Below are positions 54,538 to 64,000 of a stretch of 64,000 bases of DNA, one piece after another. Source of the DNA: Anagrus nilaparvatae (taxonomy: Eukaryota; Arthropoda; Insecta; Hymenoptera; Mymaridae); the NCBI GenBank assembly GCA_022575985.1, contig JAKSXM010000007.1, positions 36,520,501-36,584,500 on the forward strand, read 5' to 3'. Numbering within the stretch: the first letter of the stretch is position 1; each line of letters opens with the position of its first letter. The notes under the pieces were generated by a model, which saw only the letters and a program-made list of their open reading frames with translations, made no database searches and had not been told where the DNA came from. Made by a program: the position numbers and the translations under genes.

Positions 54538-55345
54538 TGGGTGATGTCTCCCGCGAGCCCTCGTTTCCTTTAGTTGCTATTGGCTGCAACACATATATCA
54601 CATTTAAAGAAAACAGTTTTTTGTTTAGACAGAAGCAGATGCAGCCAAATCCGACGAACTTTTCAGCTCTTTCCGTGGTTTTTTCTGAATCCCCCCCAAC
54701 AGACAGCAGGTGAAGGATGCAAACATGAAGAAATCAGGAGCTATGATGTCCTAGATCTTTAGGGTAGGGCAACACTGCTGTGGAGCCCTGCTTCAGGGAA
54801 ACTCCAGCCATACGTGCCGTTCTTCATACCAATATACTAATGACATTAGCATTAGAATATAATTAAAATTAAAGAGAGAGAGTTAAATTAAGAGCCTTTA
54901 GAGACATCCGAGATAGAGGAAATGTATGCCCCATTCGCAGACGCAGACAGCGCGCTCCCCTGACAATGAGTTCGAGGTCATCGGGCAAGGTGTGGTTCCA
55001 CCTGGCATCCGAGAATGGAGTAAGGTGAAATAAAAAAAAAGAAACTATAACTATCAACTAAGAGAACCATTTAGGATCTCAGCCAAGAGCCATCGGCTAA
55101 GTGACGTACAGTTACGACGTGTGCAAGCCTCAGCCTTGGTGAGTGGGTGAACATTCGTGCGCAATTGTGCACGTAAACAGGGTAGCCACAAAAAGGCTGT
55201 TCAATCCCACCTGGATTATCGACACTAAAAGACCAAACAGGTGGTCTGTAGCTTGTACAGCGTCGTGTCCATCGGTAACTCTGATCAGTCCACGGGACTA
55301 TCCCATCTCATTCCAGCATGTCAGGTATTTACCAAGAAAAATGGT
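54538..55345. other. GC-richer repeat segment, possibly another LINE 5' region
   Basis: Composition shifts sharply from AT-rich. It contains phrases such as ACAGACAGCAGGTGAAGGAT and AGGCTGTTCAATCCCACCTG. The second resembles in style the 5' UTR around 6,840-6,930 (TTGATCAATCCCCCGGGACC, then TTGAAAGACCGAACACCAAT against ACTAAAAGACCAAACAGG). No coding frame is convincing. I take it as the 5' UTR of a related LINE or its fragment. Confidence 0.4.
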
Positions 55346-55379
55346 TTATTTTCCAACCACCCCAGATCATTTTACCCAG

Positions 55380-55470
55380 GTTATTATTCATAACAAACTT
55401 ATCAAATTAATTTATTTAATTAATTGGAATGAAAACAGTATTTATACTGTTTACTCATTATTATTAATTG
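55380..55470 (+). repeat. Direct repeat unit a
   Basis: Contains ACTTATCAAATTAATTTATT and AAACAGTATTTATACTGTTT, found again at 56,046-56,158 with extra AAAT repeats inside. About 0.67 kb separates the copies. Confidence 0.75.
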
Positions 55471-55820
55471 GCAATTGATCCAAAAAATGCCTAGCAAAAT
55501 AAATAGTCGTCTGTTACCAACTAGACATAATTTTTTAAAAAAATAAAAAAAATTTCTATTTCAACAATATTTTAAAATATTTTTTTGAAAAAAATTTTTT
55601 AATATTTTTATATATTTTTAACTTTTTATACTTAGTTCCTTTTAGTAGTTTTGATGACACATTTTTTTAATGACAGCTGTTGGATCTTTGATTGTGTGCG
55701 TGGGAGAAGAGAATATCTCTTCTTCTATGTCATTCTACTTTTAGTTCTCTTCCTGGCATGATTAAAAAATTGTAAAACTTTTTTTTTTTGGTTTTTTTGT
55801 TTGTTCATATCTAAAGAGCA

Positions 55821-55890
55821 GAAAACAGGGTTTTGCACTGATGAGACTCACCCTGTTTTCTTGCAGAGTCGAAATAGACAATCAGATATT
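55821..55890 (+). ncRNA. Possible hammerhead-type core within a hairpin
   Basis: CTGATGA (55,838-55,844), stem GACTC/GAGTC (55,845-55,849 and 55,866-55,870) and GAAA (55,871-55,874) match the hammerhead core with the canonical G-C next to the core. Stem III would be only AT/AT and stem I is poor. A competing 10-bp hairpin GAAAACAGGG/CCCTGTTTTC (55,821-55,860) overlaps. A Penelope-like fragment lies 400 bp downstream, which fits the known association. Confidence 0.3.
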
Positions 55891-56045
55891 TCATTTTTTA
55901 AAAACATTTTAACATCAAAAAATAAATTTTAACACCATACAACTTTTTTCAATTCTGTGTAAGAAAGGGAGAAACGTGAGTCCTCAGAAACACGGATAAC
56001 AAAAATGAATAAAGTTATAGATTCTTAGTTCCATGTAGATCGTGT

Positions 56046-56158
56046 TTATTATTCATAATAAACTTATCAAATTAATTAAATAAATTAAATAAATTAAACA
56101 AATTAATTTATTTAATTAATTTGAACGAAAACAGTATTTATACTGTTTACTCATTATT
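56046..56158 (+). repeat. Direct repeat unit b
   Basis: Second copy of the 55,380-55,470 repeat, with a 4-bp AAAT-type expansion. Confidence 0.75.
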
Positions 56159-56264
56159 ATTATGTTATTTTATAAAACAAGTATAAATAATTTTTTTTTG
56201 AGCACAGTAAATAAAATTAATATACATAAAAAAGAACGTCAGAAAAAAATTTAGACTTTTTGGG

Positions 56265-56456
56265 CGGATGGAGCGCCACGTCAAAGATATCAAGAATAAT
56301 TTATATAAACCAACATCTAATCATTGCAAACTATTACATAGAATATATTTTAACAATGTTGCGATCCTAAAAACCGAACCGGATTTTAAAAAAAGACAAA
56401 TTTTGGAAGTGGTATATATCAATAAATTTCATAATAGGATAAATGAAAATTAGAAT
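56265..56456 (+). pseudogene. Penelope-like GIY-YIG endonuclease C-terminal fragment
   Basis: 61 codons: MERHVKDIKNN, then LLHRIYFNNVAILKTEPDF and KRQILEVVYINKFHNRINEN. The order His-x-Asp-Ile, Cys-x2-Leu-His, xAIL-x2-EPDF-x-KR and xLEVVYI at the end fits the second half of the GIY-YIG endonuclease of Penelope-like elements, which nicks target DNA. The GIY-YIG core and the RT are missing. It ends with TAG at 56,451-56,453. Confidence 0.5.
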
Positions 56457-56675
56457 GCTGGTTCTTTTAGTTCTATTTATAAAATTGTTATAGTCCCACA
56501 TTATAAATATTTAAATGTATTTGATACGAATATAAAAGAAATGTGATGAAAAACATATGGCAATTTAATGTATTTTAAAAGTTTTTTTAAAAGTTATATT
56601 AAAAATAAAATATAAAATAATTAGTCTAATTCAGTACCCAGAATTAAATAGCTCAAAAAACAAGTATTTGTATAT

Positions 56676-58578
56676 GGGTCGATATTCCTCAAGTGTATAT
56701 AAACCTAATTCTTGGGTCTTCAAAAATAAGTTACCTCCTCAATTTTTAGCCTCCTAGGTCTTGTCCTTGATTTTTTAACCAAATTACTTTTTTTTATGCT
56801 TTTTATTTTTTTAAATTTTAAGATCGCAAAAATTACTAAAAATTGTGTCAGACTCTTATTTTATTGCAAAAAAAGTTTTCCTCTTGGACCCGGATAGGAA
56901 ATTTCCCTGGCTATCTGATTCCGTGACTTAAAATTGTTTTCGAACTGCGCATGCGCGAGGAATGGAGTAAATACGTTACAACTTCTAGCATTCATAACTC
57001 CCCAGAAGACAAACCAATTTCACTTTTGAAATACTTAAAATTTTTGTCTTCATGTACGCTTTTTATGGTAAAATTTTTGTTTTGCCTTTTTGGCTCCCTT
57101 AAAAATCTAGAGCAAAAAAACTGATTCCAAAATTTTCATTTTTTTAAAATTTCAAATTTCCCGCCAAGTCACGTGGCCAATCAAAAATCTGACCAAAAAT
57201 TCGGATTCTGCGGGAAATTTTACAGAAAGATACCAACTTTTGTGTATTTTCAAAATTTTGTGTCAATTTTACGAATTTTTAAATTTTTAACCAAAATACT
57301 TAAAATTTCAAAAAATATGCATTTATCAGAAAACGATGTTTTAATGATTTTTTCACACTTTTAACAATTTAAAATTCATTAAAATGAAAAAAACACTCTT
57401 AATATGATTAAAATTTTGAAATTTAAGATTAATTGACTTATATTGTATCAATAAAGTTTATATTTTTTGCTTTAGTTAAATTTTAAATGTTTTATTGAGT
57501 TTTTAACACTTTTAATCATTTAAAATTTAACTAAAGCAAAAAATATAAACTTTTTTGAAAAAATATAAGTCAATTAATCTTAAATTTCAAAATTTTAAGC
57601 ATATTAATAGTATATTAAGTATCAAGGGCGTAAAAATTTCGGCACTAGCGTGAGCACTAGCACGAGTGCTCGGTGAAGCCGGGCACGAGTGATATGTGTT
57701 CACGCTCGTGTCTAAAGTATTTCGCCCATGGTGCTTACACTATTTTTTGCCCCTCTAGGCGTAGAATGAGTTCAGAAAATTCTTTACACACGAGTCTTAC
57801 GCTCGGGAGGGCAAAAAAGTTTTTTTTCATTTTAATGAATTTTAAATTATTAAAAGTGTGAAAAAATCAATAAAATATCATTATTTGATAAATGCATATT
57901 TTTTGAAATTTTAAGTATTTTGGTTAAAAACTTATAAATTCGTAAAATTGACATAAAATTTTGAAAATACACAAAAATTGGTATCTTTCTGTAAAATTTC
58001 CCACAGAATCCGAATTTTTGGTCAGATTTTTGATTGGTAACGTGACTTGGCGGGAAAGTAGAAATTTTTAAAAAATGAAAATTTTGGAATTAGTTTTTTT
58101 GCTCTAGATTTTTAAGAGAGACAAAAGGCAAAACAACAATTTTACCATAAAAAGCGTACATGAAGACAAAAATTTTGGGTATTTCAAAAATAAAATTGGT
58201 TTGTCTGCTGGGAAGTTATGAATGCTAGAAGTTGTAACGTATTTACTCCATTTATCGCGCATGCGCAGTTTGAAAAAAAATTTTAAACCACGGAATCAGA
58301 TAGCCAGGAAAATTTCCTATCTAGGCCTAAGAGGAATACTTTTTTTGCAATAAAATAAGAGTCTGAGACAATTTTTAGTAATTTTCGCGCTCTTAAAATT
58401 TAAAAAAATAAAAAGTATAAAAAAAAGTAAATTGGCTGTAAAAAATCCAGGAGAAGACCCAGGAGGCTAAAAATTGGGGAGGTAACTTATTTTTGATAGT
58501 ACTTTGAGCGAAAAAAATTTTGGGTACGATTTGAAGACCCAAGAATTAGGTTTACATACACTTGAGGAATATCGACCC
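56676..58578. mobile_element. Foldback-type element with about 0.9-kb inverted arms
   Basis: The left end GGGTCGATATTCCTCAAGTG (56,676) is inverted at the right end (CACTTGAGGAATATCGACCC, to 58,578). The arms match over about 0.9 kb with many small differences: AACCTAATTCTTGGGTCTTC, AATCCGAATTTTTGGTCAGA and TAACGTATTTACTCCAT occur in both. A GC-richer centre (57,626-57,815) contains repeats of CACGAGTG and CTCGTG. There is no gene. The frames at 57,173-57,364 and 57,673-57,861 have no support. No target duplication was found. Confidence 0.8.
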
Positions 58579-60340
58579 TTTTAAGTTCAACACATTGTTA
58601 ATTTAAATCCTAAAATTATTATATTGTTCATAAAAATTAATGTGCATTAATAATTAAATAAAAAAAAATTATTAGTTAGTCTGAGTGAAACATGTGTTAG
58701 CATGTTATATCCCAGCACAGTGATGTCCCAGAAGATAAATGACATAAGGTTTAATTTGAGTAGGAGTTAGTATTTTCAAAACTGGCTGTATAAATGTATA
58801 TAAAATTTATTCAGGTGTACTCGAAATTTGATCAGGATATTCAATATTATTTTTTTTTTTTTTTATCAAATTTTTCGTCAGACCGAAATTATAGCTATTT
58901 TAGCGAAACGAATTGAAAATTGTATCTATTTTACATTATGCATAATATATGGTTTTGCACTATAAATGCTTATAAATAGCAAATTCTATTTAGGTTATTT
59001 AGTCTAAGTGAAGAATACATTTCCATGCTTAACTCAAATTCTATCATTCTCTATAAAATAGCTTAACATTTTTAGAAATGTATTGGAATTTTAAACAGGA
59101 TTTTCACTATTATTTATTTAAAATTATCACATTTTAAATTATTAAATTTTTCACAAGAAAGAACTCCCTAACATTAACAAGTTTACTTGTTATTACTCAT
59201 TTACAAGTAATTGAATGAAATCCATAAGTCTACAATACTTTGAATTTTGCAAACATTTAAGTAGTTTAAATATTTATCTTATCAAAATGAGTTTTTTATA
59301 AAAATATGATTAAGCAATGATTTAAATATCCTGCGAAAAAAATTATTGAAAATTGGAAATTTATGATGAATTCAAAAATTATTTAGGTTTTCAAAATATT
59401 GGACATTCAGAAGCAATCAGGCACGTGTTTAGAATATTTTATCAAGTTACTTGATTATTATTATTCCATACCAAAAACCAAGAATCAATTATCATTAAAG
59501 AGTATAAAGAAAATTAAAATTTCATAAAAATTCATATAAAAATTATAAATAAAAGTTTTAAAATACCAAATTCTTCCTTAAAATTCGGTTACTTTTTTAA
59601 TATGAATTGATATGGCCTCTATGATGGAAAAAATTAGCATAATATTTTTTTTCTTTTATAAATAGAATTTTTAGTAGAGTTTTATACTGTTTTAAATAGA
59701 GTTTTAATTTAATTGAAATTAAAACACTGCACAGCAAAGTTTTATTTTGAAATAATGAAATTTTTTTCTAGTGAGTCCTCTATCATAAAAAAATAAATTA
59801 TGTATTGGAAAGATTTATTTACCAAACTGCAGTTGCAACTATTACTTGAGAAGAGTTTTTTAATGGACCTAAGATAGATTCTCCTAATAAACCATTGCAT
59901 AACATACTTCCTGAAAAAACTACCAATATCGTTGAAAGCCAGCATGATAACGGATGTTTTCTTGAGAAAGCTTGAGCTCCTGATAAATTATATAAAATAT
60001 GTTAGTTTTTTGAATGCGAAAAACCCAAAAAATATTTTTAATTAAAAAAAATTATTAAACATTTTGAATGGTGAAAAATTTATTCTCATCAATAAAATCA
60101 CATTAAAATCGTAAAATATTAAATTTATTTTAAAACAATCAAGCATTTTAAATATAAAATATAAAAAAAAAAAATTATAACCGGTTTGTTTAACTACACA
60201 ACTAACGAACATGGAATATGTTCAATTGTTCACTCATAACAGTAATAAATCCAAAAACCGAAATTACAATAAATTCCGAAATATAAATTATCCTAAGTCC
60301 ATAAATTTAAAGTATTCTAAGTTCTTGTTCTTATCAGGGC
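58579..60340. other. AT-rich intergenic DNA
   Basis: No gene seen. A 67-codon minus-strand frame at 59,742-59,945 has no recognisable feature. Confidence 0.5.
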
Positions 60341-60450
60341 CTGCTCGGGCCCTGACTCCCACTTCAATTTATTCTAAGTCCCTAAATCGAAAATGTTCCA
60401 AGTTCATTTCACCCCCCCTCCTCTAAAAATGTCCATTTTTCACCCCCCTC
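60341..60450. repeat. Low-complexity C-rich and TTCTAAGTC repeats
   Basis: Contains a GGGCCTGCTCGGGCCCTGA near-palindrome, two copies of a C-run of the form CACCCCCC-TCCT, and three phrases like TATTCTAAGTCC. No gene. Confidence 0.5.
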
Positions 60451-60775
60451 CTTAAAACGTAACGTAAACGTAAAAACGTATAATCCGAGATTTATATCTA
60501 ATATTCAGATATAAGATTCCGCACCTGCAATTCCGGTACTACGCTGATATAGTGCAAATTATGAAACTGGTTAAGGTTAAGGTTAAGGATAATTACGATG
60601 AAAAATTTATAGGTTATTAATATTGTTATAAAAAATTTTAGCTCGCCAAGAGGAAAATTTTCAGCAGAAATCCCAGCATCAAATATTAAACAGCAATCAA
60701 AGAAACTTTGTTTTCCTTTAAAAATTCAAAATTATTAACATAAGATTAGCATTATCTTTTTACAGTAATAAAGAA

Positions 60776-60820
60776 CTTTTCTTGTCATACAAGTTATAAG
60801 AATTTATATGACAAGAAAAG
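60776..60820. repeat. Hairpin 1 (14-bp arms)
   Basis: CTTTTCTTGTCATA pairs perfectly with TATGACAAGAAAAG around a 17-nt loop. Confidence 0.8.
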
Positions 60821-60843
60821 GTCTTCGTGGAGGTGTGCGTGGA

Positions 60844-60939
60844 GAAGTGCGTGGAGGTGCCACATTCCAAAACTTTTGAGATAGAAGACTTCACTCTTCT
60901 ATCTCAAAAGTTTTGGAATTTGGCACCTCCACGCACTTC
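60844..60939. repeat. Hairpin 2 (45-bp arms)
   Basis: Arms 60,844-60,888 and 60,895-60,939 pair with a single mismatch and a 6-nt loop (CTTCAC). The arms contain GTGCGTGGAGGTGCCA and AAAACTTTTGAGATAGAAGA. It lies 24 bp after hairpin 1. Confidence 0.9.
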
Positions 60940-60944
60940 CAGAG

Positions 60945-61940
60945 TATGCAACGCGGTGACGAAGGTTCCAAGCTGATCGTCATTCAGTTGATATCGCTAG
61001 CGCGTACAAAATATTGATTGCTTATATTGATTAATATTATTAATAAACCGTATAATGTATTAGATTTCAAAGATTAGAGTAGACGAGTATTATTTGATAA
61101 ACTGTATTTCGAGTGTTTATTTTATTTGCTTTAATCATAAAACCCAATAGGTTATCAGCCCACCATTGCTTCCATTTCACGTGTGTGTTTTGAAGAAGAA
61201 TGTGTATATATTTTTTAAATAAAAGTAATTTTTTATTTTAGAAGTGTGTTTTTGTTTATATATATACATAAAAGAGATAATGTAGACCAAGCAGGAAGTG
61301 AAAGGTTGAAAAATTACCGGTAATTAATTAATTGAATTAAATTAATTTTTTTTTTCTAAATCAATACTATAGAAGTAGCAAAATTATTTAAAAGAGAAAA
61401 ATTGAAAATTGAAAATTAAATTTTGACGTGTATTTGTGTGTGTGTATGTGTGTGTTTTACACGGAATGAATTTCTCGATGGTGATGTACACTCGATGACG
61501 AGAAAGATAATTTTTCATTTTTTTCTCTCAATAATTAAATATAAAAAGAAAAGTGAACAGATTTTGTTCGATCGAAAATAAAAGTAATTAGACACACATA
61601 AATAAGACTTGAAATTTGTATTATTATTTTAGCGGGAAATGAAATTCTTGTGATTGTTTTTGCGCCTGTATTATTGATTCATACATAAACTGTACTGCCC
61701 CTATTGATAAATTATAATAGCAATTTCAATTTATAATAAATAAATAAACAAATATTTAAAGCCTTATAGAGCCTGATTCACCAAGAATACTTTTTCAAAC
61801 GCGTGACTGTGGTGTTTTTTAGTGTAAAGTATATAAAACTCTTATTTATACTTTTAAAGGTAGAAAAGAGTTTATTTTATACTATTATAGTAGTACTCCA
61901 GGCAAATCACGCTTTTGGTGGTATTGTTTGTGGCCGCTAC
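60945..61940. other. AT-rich DNA with TG-rich patches
   Basis: No gene seen. TG-rich microsatellite patches occur at about 61,428-61,455. The region between 61,130 and 61,720 has a few moderately GC-rich spots but no frame longer than 60 codons. Confidence 0.4.
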
Positions 61941-61941
61941 C

Positions 61942-62489
61942 AGATTTGGTCTACTATAGGTTTTTTGGGTCCCTGAATACGAAAATCGGGGTTATTTCTA
62001 TGCGCAATTGCGGTTTGACCCTTAAATTAGCCAAAACTACACCTAAAAGGGGTGTTTTCGCTACTTTCCCGTTAGCCCTTCAAGATTTGGTCTAATAGGG
62101 TTTTTTGGGTCCCTGATCACAAAAATCGATGTCTTTTTAATTAAAACTTAACTCTTTACCCTTAAATCAGCCAAAACTACCCCTAAAAGTGGTGTTTTCG
62201 CTACTTTCACTCTAGCCCTTCAAGATTTGGTGTAATTGGGTTTTTTTGGTCGCTTATCACAAAAATCGATGTCTTTTCAATTAAAGCGTAACTCTTCAAC
62301 CTATAATACTGCCACAAAATAACCCTTCAAGGGATGTTTAATATGATCAGCGACCCAAAAAACCTTATTAGAACGAATCTTGGAGGGATATAGCGAAAGT
62401 AGCGAAAATACCCCCTTTAGTTTTGGCCAATTTAAAGGTGAAGGGGTAATTTTTCATAGTTATAACTTCAGTATTCGTGATCAGCGACC
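61942..62489. repeat. 140-bp tandem repeat with one inverted unit
   Basis: Three direct copies start with AGATTTGGTCT at 61,942, 62,083 and 62,223 (period 140-141 bp). Each contains TTTTTTGGGTCCCTGATCAC and CCAAAACTACCCCTAAAAG-GGTGTTTTCGCTACTTTC blocks. A fourth copy is inverted at 62,345-62,489, starting GATCAGCGACCCAAAAAACC. No gene. Confidence 0.8.
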
Positions 62490-63195
62490 ATATTGTTTAA
62501 TAACTCCATAATAAACAATAACTCCATATTGTTTATTATTTTACTATTATCCTGATTTTCAGTAGTCATCATTGCTTCTATATCTTTAAAATTTCTACCC
62601 TAGACTTGTCTAAAAATATTAAAATTACGGCATTTAAGACAATACCAAATACACGCGTTCATAATTAATGTTATAGTTGTTATTAATATTGTTAACATTA
62701 TTATAAACAAATTTTTGTTGTTGCTATAATTCTTTTCTTATTAGGCTAAGGTCTTTAAAACTATTATTAAAACTTTTAACATAAAGTTTCATATTTTACC
62801 CAAAAATTTGCATATTATATATGAATAAATTAACGTTTGAGAAAAAAAATTATTTAAAAAAAAAATTAAATTAACATTTGATAAGATTGAAAAAAAATTT
62901 ATCTATTTTAACATTATTTCGAAAAAAAATGCATTTATAAAAAAAATTCGACATCCCAAAGTTCAAAAAAAAAATTTTTTTATACAGCTAATTAATTATT
63001 TTAAATATTTTCATTAGTTTTTTTTATCTTTGTTCCTATTATTAGTAAAAAAAAATGTGATATTATAAATAATTTATATTGTTGTAAAAAAAAAATAAGA
63101 ACAAAGTTCAACTCTCAAAGCAATAAGAGATCAGTTATCTAATGAAAAGAAAATTTCCTATTTAGGAAACATATAACAGGCTAAAGAAAAGAAAA
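62490..63195. other. AT-rich DNA
   Basis: No gene seen. Long A/T runs. A small palindromic block with AATAAACAATAACTCCATAT lies at about 62,509-62,540. Confidence 0.5.
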
Positions 63196-63425
63196 GAAAA
63201 CAAAGCGAAAACGCTGAATTTTCAGGACCAGGAAAGGAGCATGCTTAGAGAACTGCTGTAGGAAAATCTCCCCAAAAAACTCGTACCTGCTCAGTACTGA
63301 TGGTAGATCTAGCGATTCATGTGACTAATATCCATTGTCAGTCCCAGACACAGCCAAAAGCACAACAGATCACCTCGGGTGAAAATACTGCAACTCATGA
63401 TAAGGGCCGTAATAACGAACCCAAA
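63196..63425. other. GC-richer patch, probable repeat fragment
   Basis: A segment of about 220 bp with CAGTACTGATGGTAGATCTA and CACAACAGATCACCTCGGGT. It stands out in composition from its surroundings. I cannot assign it; style and base content recall the LINE 5' UTR segments. Confidence 0.35.
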
Positions 63426-63859
63426 TAAAAAAATCAAATTTATTCATTTATCATCTGAATCTAATCATATACTATCAAAAACTCAATGAAAACAACTATG
63501 GCATTAAAAAATTAAACAATTAAACAATCAAATAATTAAACAATCAATCTTAGTAACAGATAAAAATTTAAATTCAAATTTTCAAATATTTAATATTTTC
63601 TAAAATAATCCTATATATATTTAAATTAAAGATTGGAAAAAATTCAAAAATTTTGATTTTATTACAGATCAAATTATGAAGTATTGAATGGATTAATATA
63701 CATAAAAGTTGTTTTAAATTAATCCTTAAAGAAATAATCCCAGCCGATTTTTTTAATTTTAAAAAATAATTAAATGATTTCGAGAAATCAATCTCAGAAG
63801 TTAGTGGTCGAGAAGGTAAAAAATTTTAATTTTTTTTCAATAAAACTAATTTTTCTCAG
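63426..63859. other. AT-rich DNA
   Basis: No gene seen. Confidence 0.5.
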
Positions 63860-64000
63860 GATCTGGATTTTTAACTGGATATAAACAATCTGATACCTAA
63901 TTTTTTTTCAAAATTTTCTTTTAAAATTTTTCACATAAAAAAGTTAAAAAAATATCTTTTTATTGATGTTTGAAAATTTTTTGGGTATCAGGAGAAAGTT
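63860..64000. repeat. Satellite-related sequence at window end
   Basis: AATCTGATACCTAATTTTTT and the following T/A block match units of the 37.3-38.2 kb satellite (for example 37,553-37,610). It continues past the window end. Confidence 0.5.

Overview
The window is AT-rich eukaryotic nuclear DNA, most likely from an arthropod and probably an insect. It holds R1-like non-LTR retrotransposons, a RAG1-like/Transib DNA transposon, Penelope-like fragments, a Ty3/Gypsy-type LTR element and a decayed Maverick/Polinton (adintovirus-like) element. I see no host housekeeping gene. The species assignment is inference (a parasitoid wasp would fit). I saw no operons, ribosome binding sites, rRNA or tRNA genes, or CRISPR arrays.

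Layout. 0-3.6 kb: AT-rich DNA with a broken transposon-type gene. 3.6-10.8 kb: three head-to-tail copies of one R1-like LINE family; the third has a GC-rich 5' UTR and a fused, frameshifted ORF1-ORF2. At position 10,806 that LINE is split after its RT YADD box by a DNA transposon. The transposon starts with CACAATG, is flanked by the 5-bp duplication CGACG, and carries a RAG1-like transposase pseudogene (18.9-20.8 kb). The LINE resumes in register at 22,851. The transposon and its 3' flank sit in a giant inverted duplication: arms 11,345-16,591 and 20,919-26,165, each about 5.25 kb and about 99.9% identical by eye, around a 4.3 kb spacer. The arms cross the transposon end into flanking LINE and Penelope-like DNA, so they are not ordinary terminal inverted repeats.

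26.2-34.0 kb: further LINE pieces, an LTR-like promoter stretch, and the most complete LINE copy (minus strand, ORF1 and ORF2). 34.0-40 kb: AT-rich DNA with two small minus-strand genes, one with a TFIIS N-terminal-like fold, plus exon-like segments, a 156-bp satellite and a MITE. 40-54.5 kb: Maverick/adintovirus-like element with all genes on the plus strand: truncated PolB, phospholipase A2, integrase, penton-like protein, pX-like basic protein, major capsid protein, an uncharacterised gene, adenain-like protease and one more uncharacterised gene. The packaging ATPase and the C-terminal half of PolB are missing, and most genes have stops or frameshifts, so it is an endogenous relic. An LTR retrotransposon (47,548-53,140, minus strand) sits inside the uncharacterised gene with duplication GTATA. 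It has lost pol but keeps an open 819-codon gag although its LTRs have diverged.

54.5-64 kb: repeats, including a 1.9 kb foldback element, a Penelope endonuclease fragment, two adjacent hairpins (one with 45-bp arms), a 140-bp tandem repeat with one inverted unit, and a return of the satellite. Relative ages: the Maverick is old; the gag-only LTR element entered it later; the inverted duplication is very recent.
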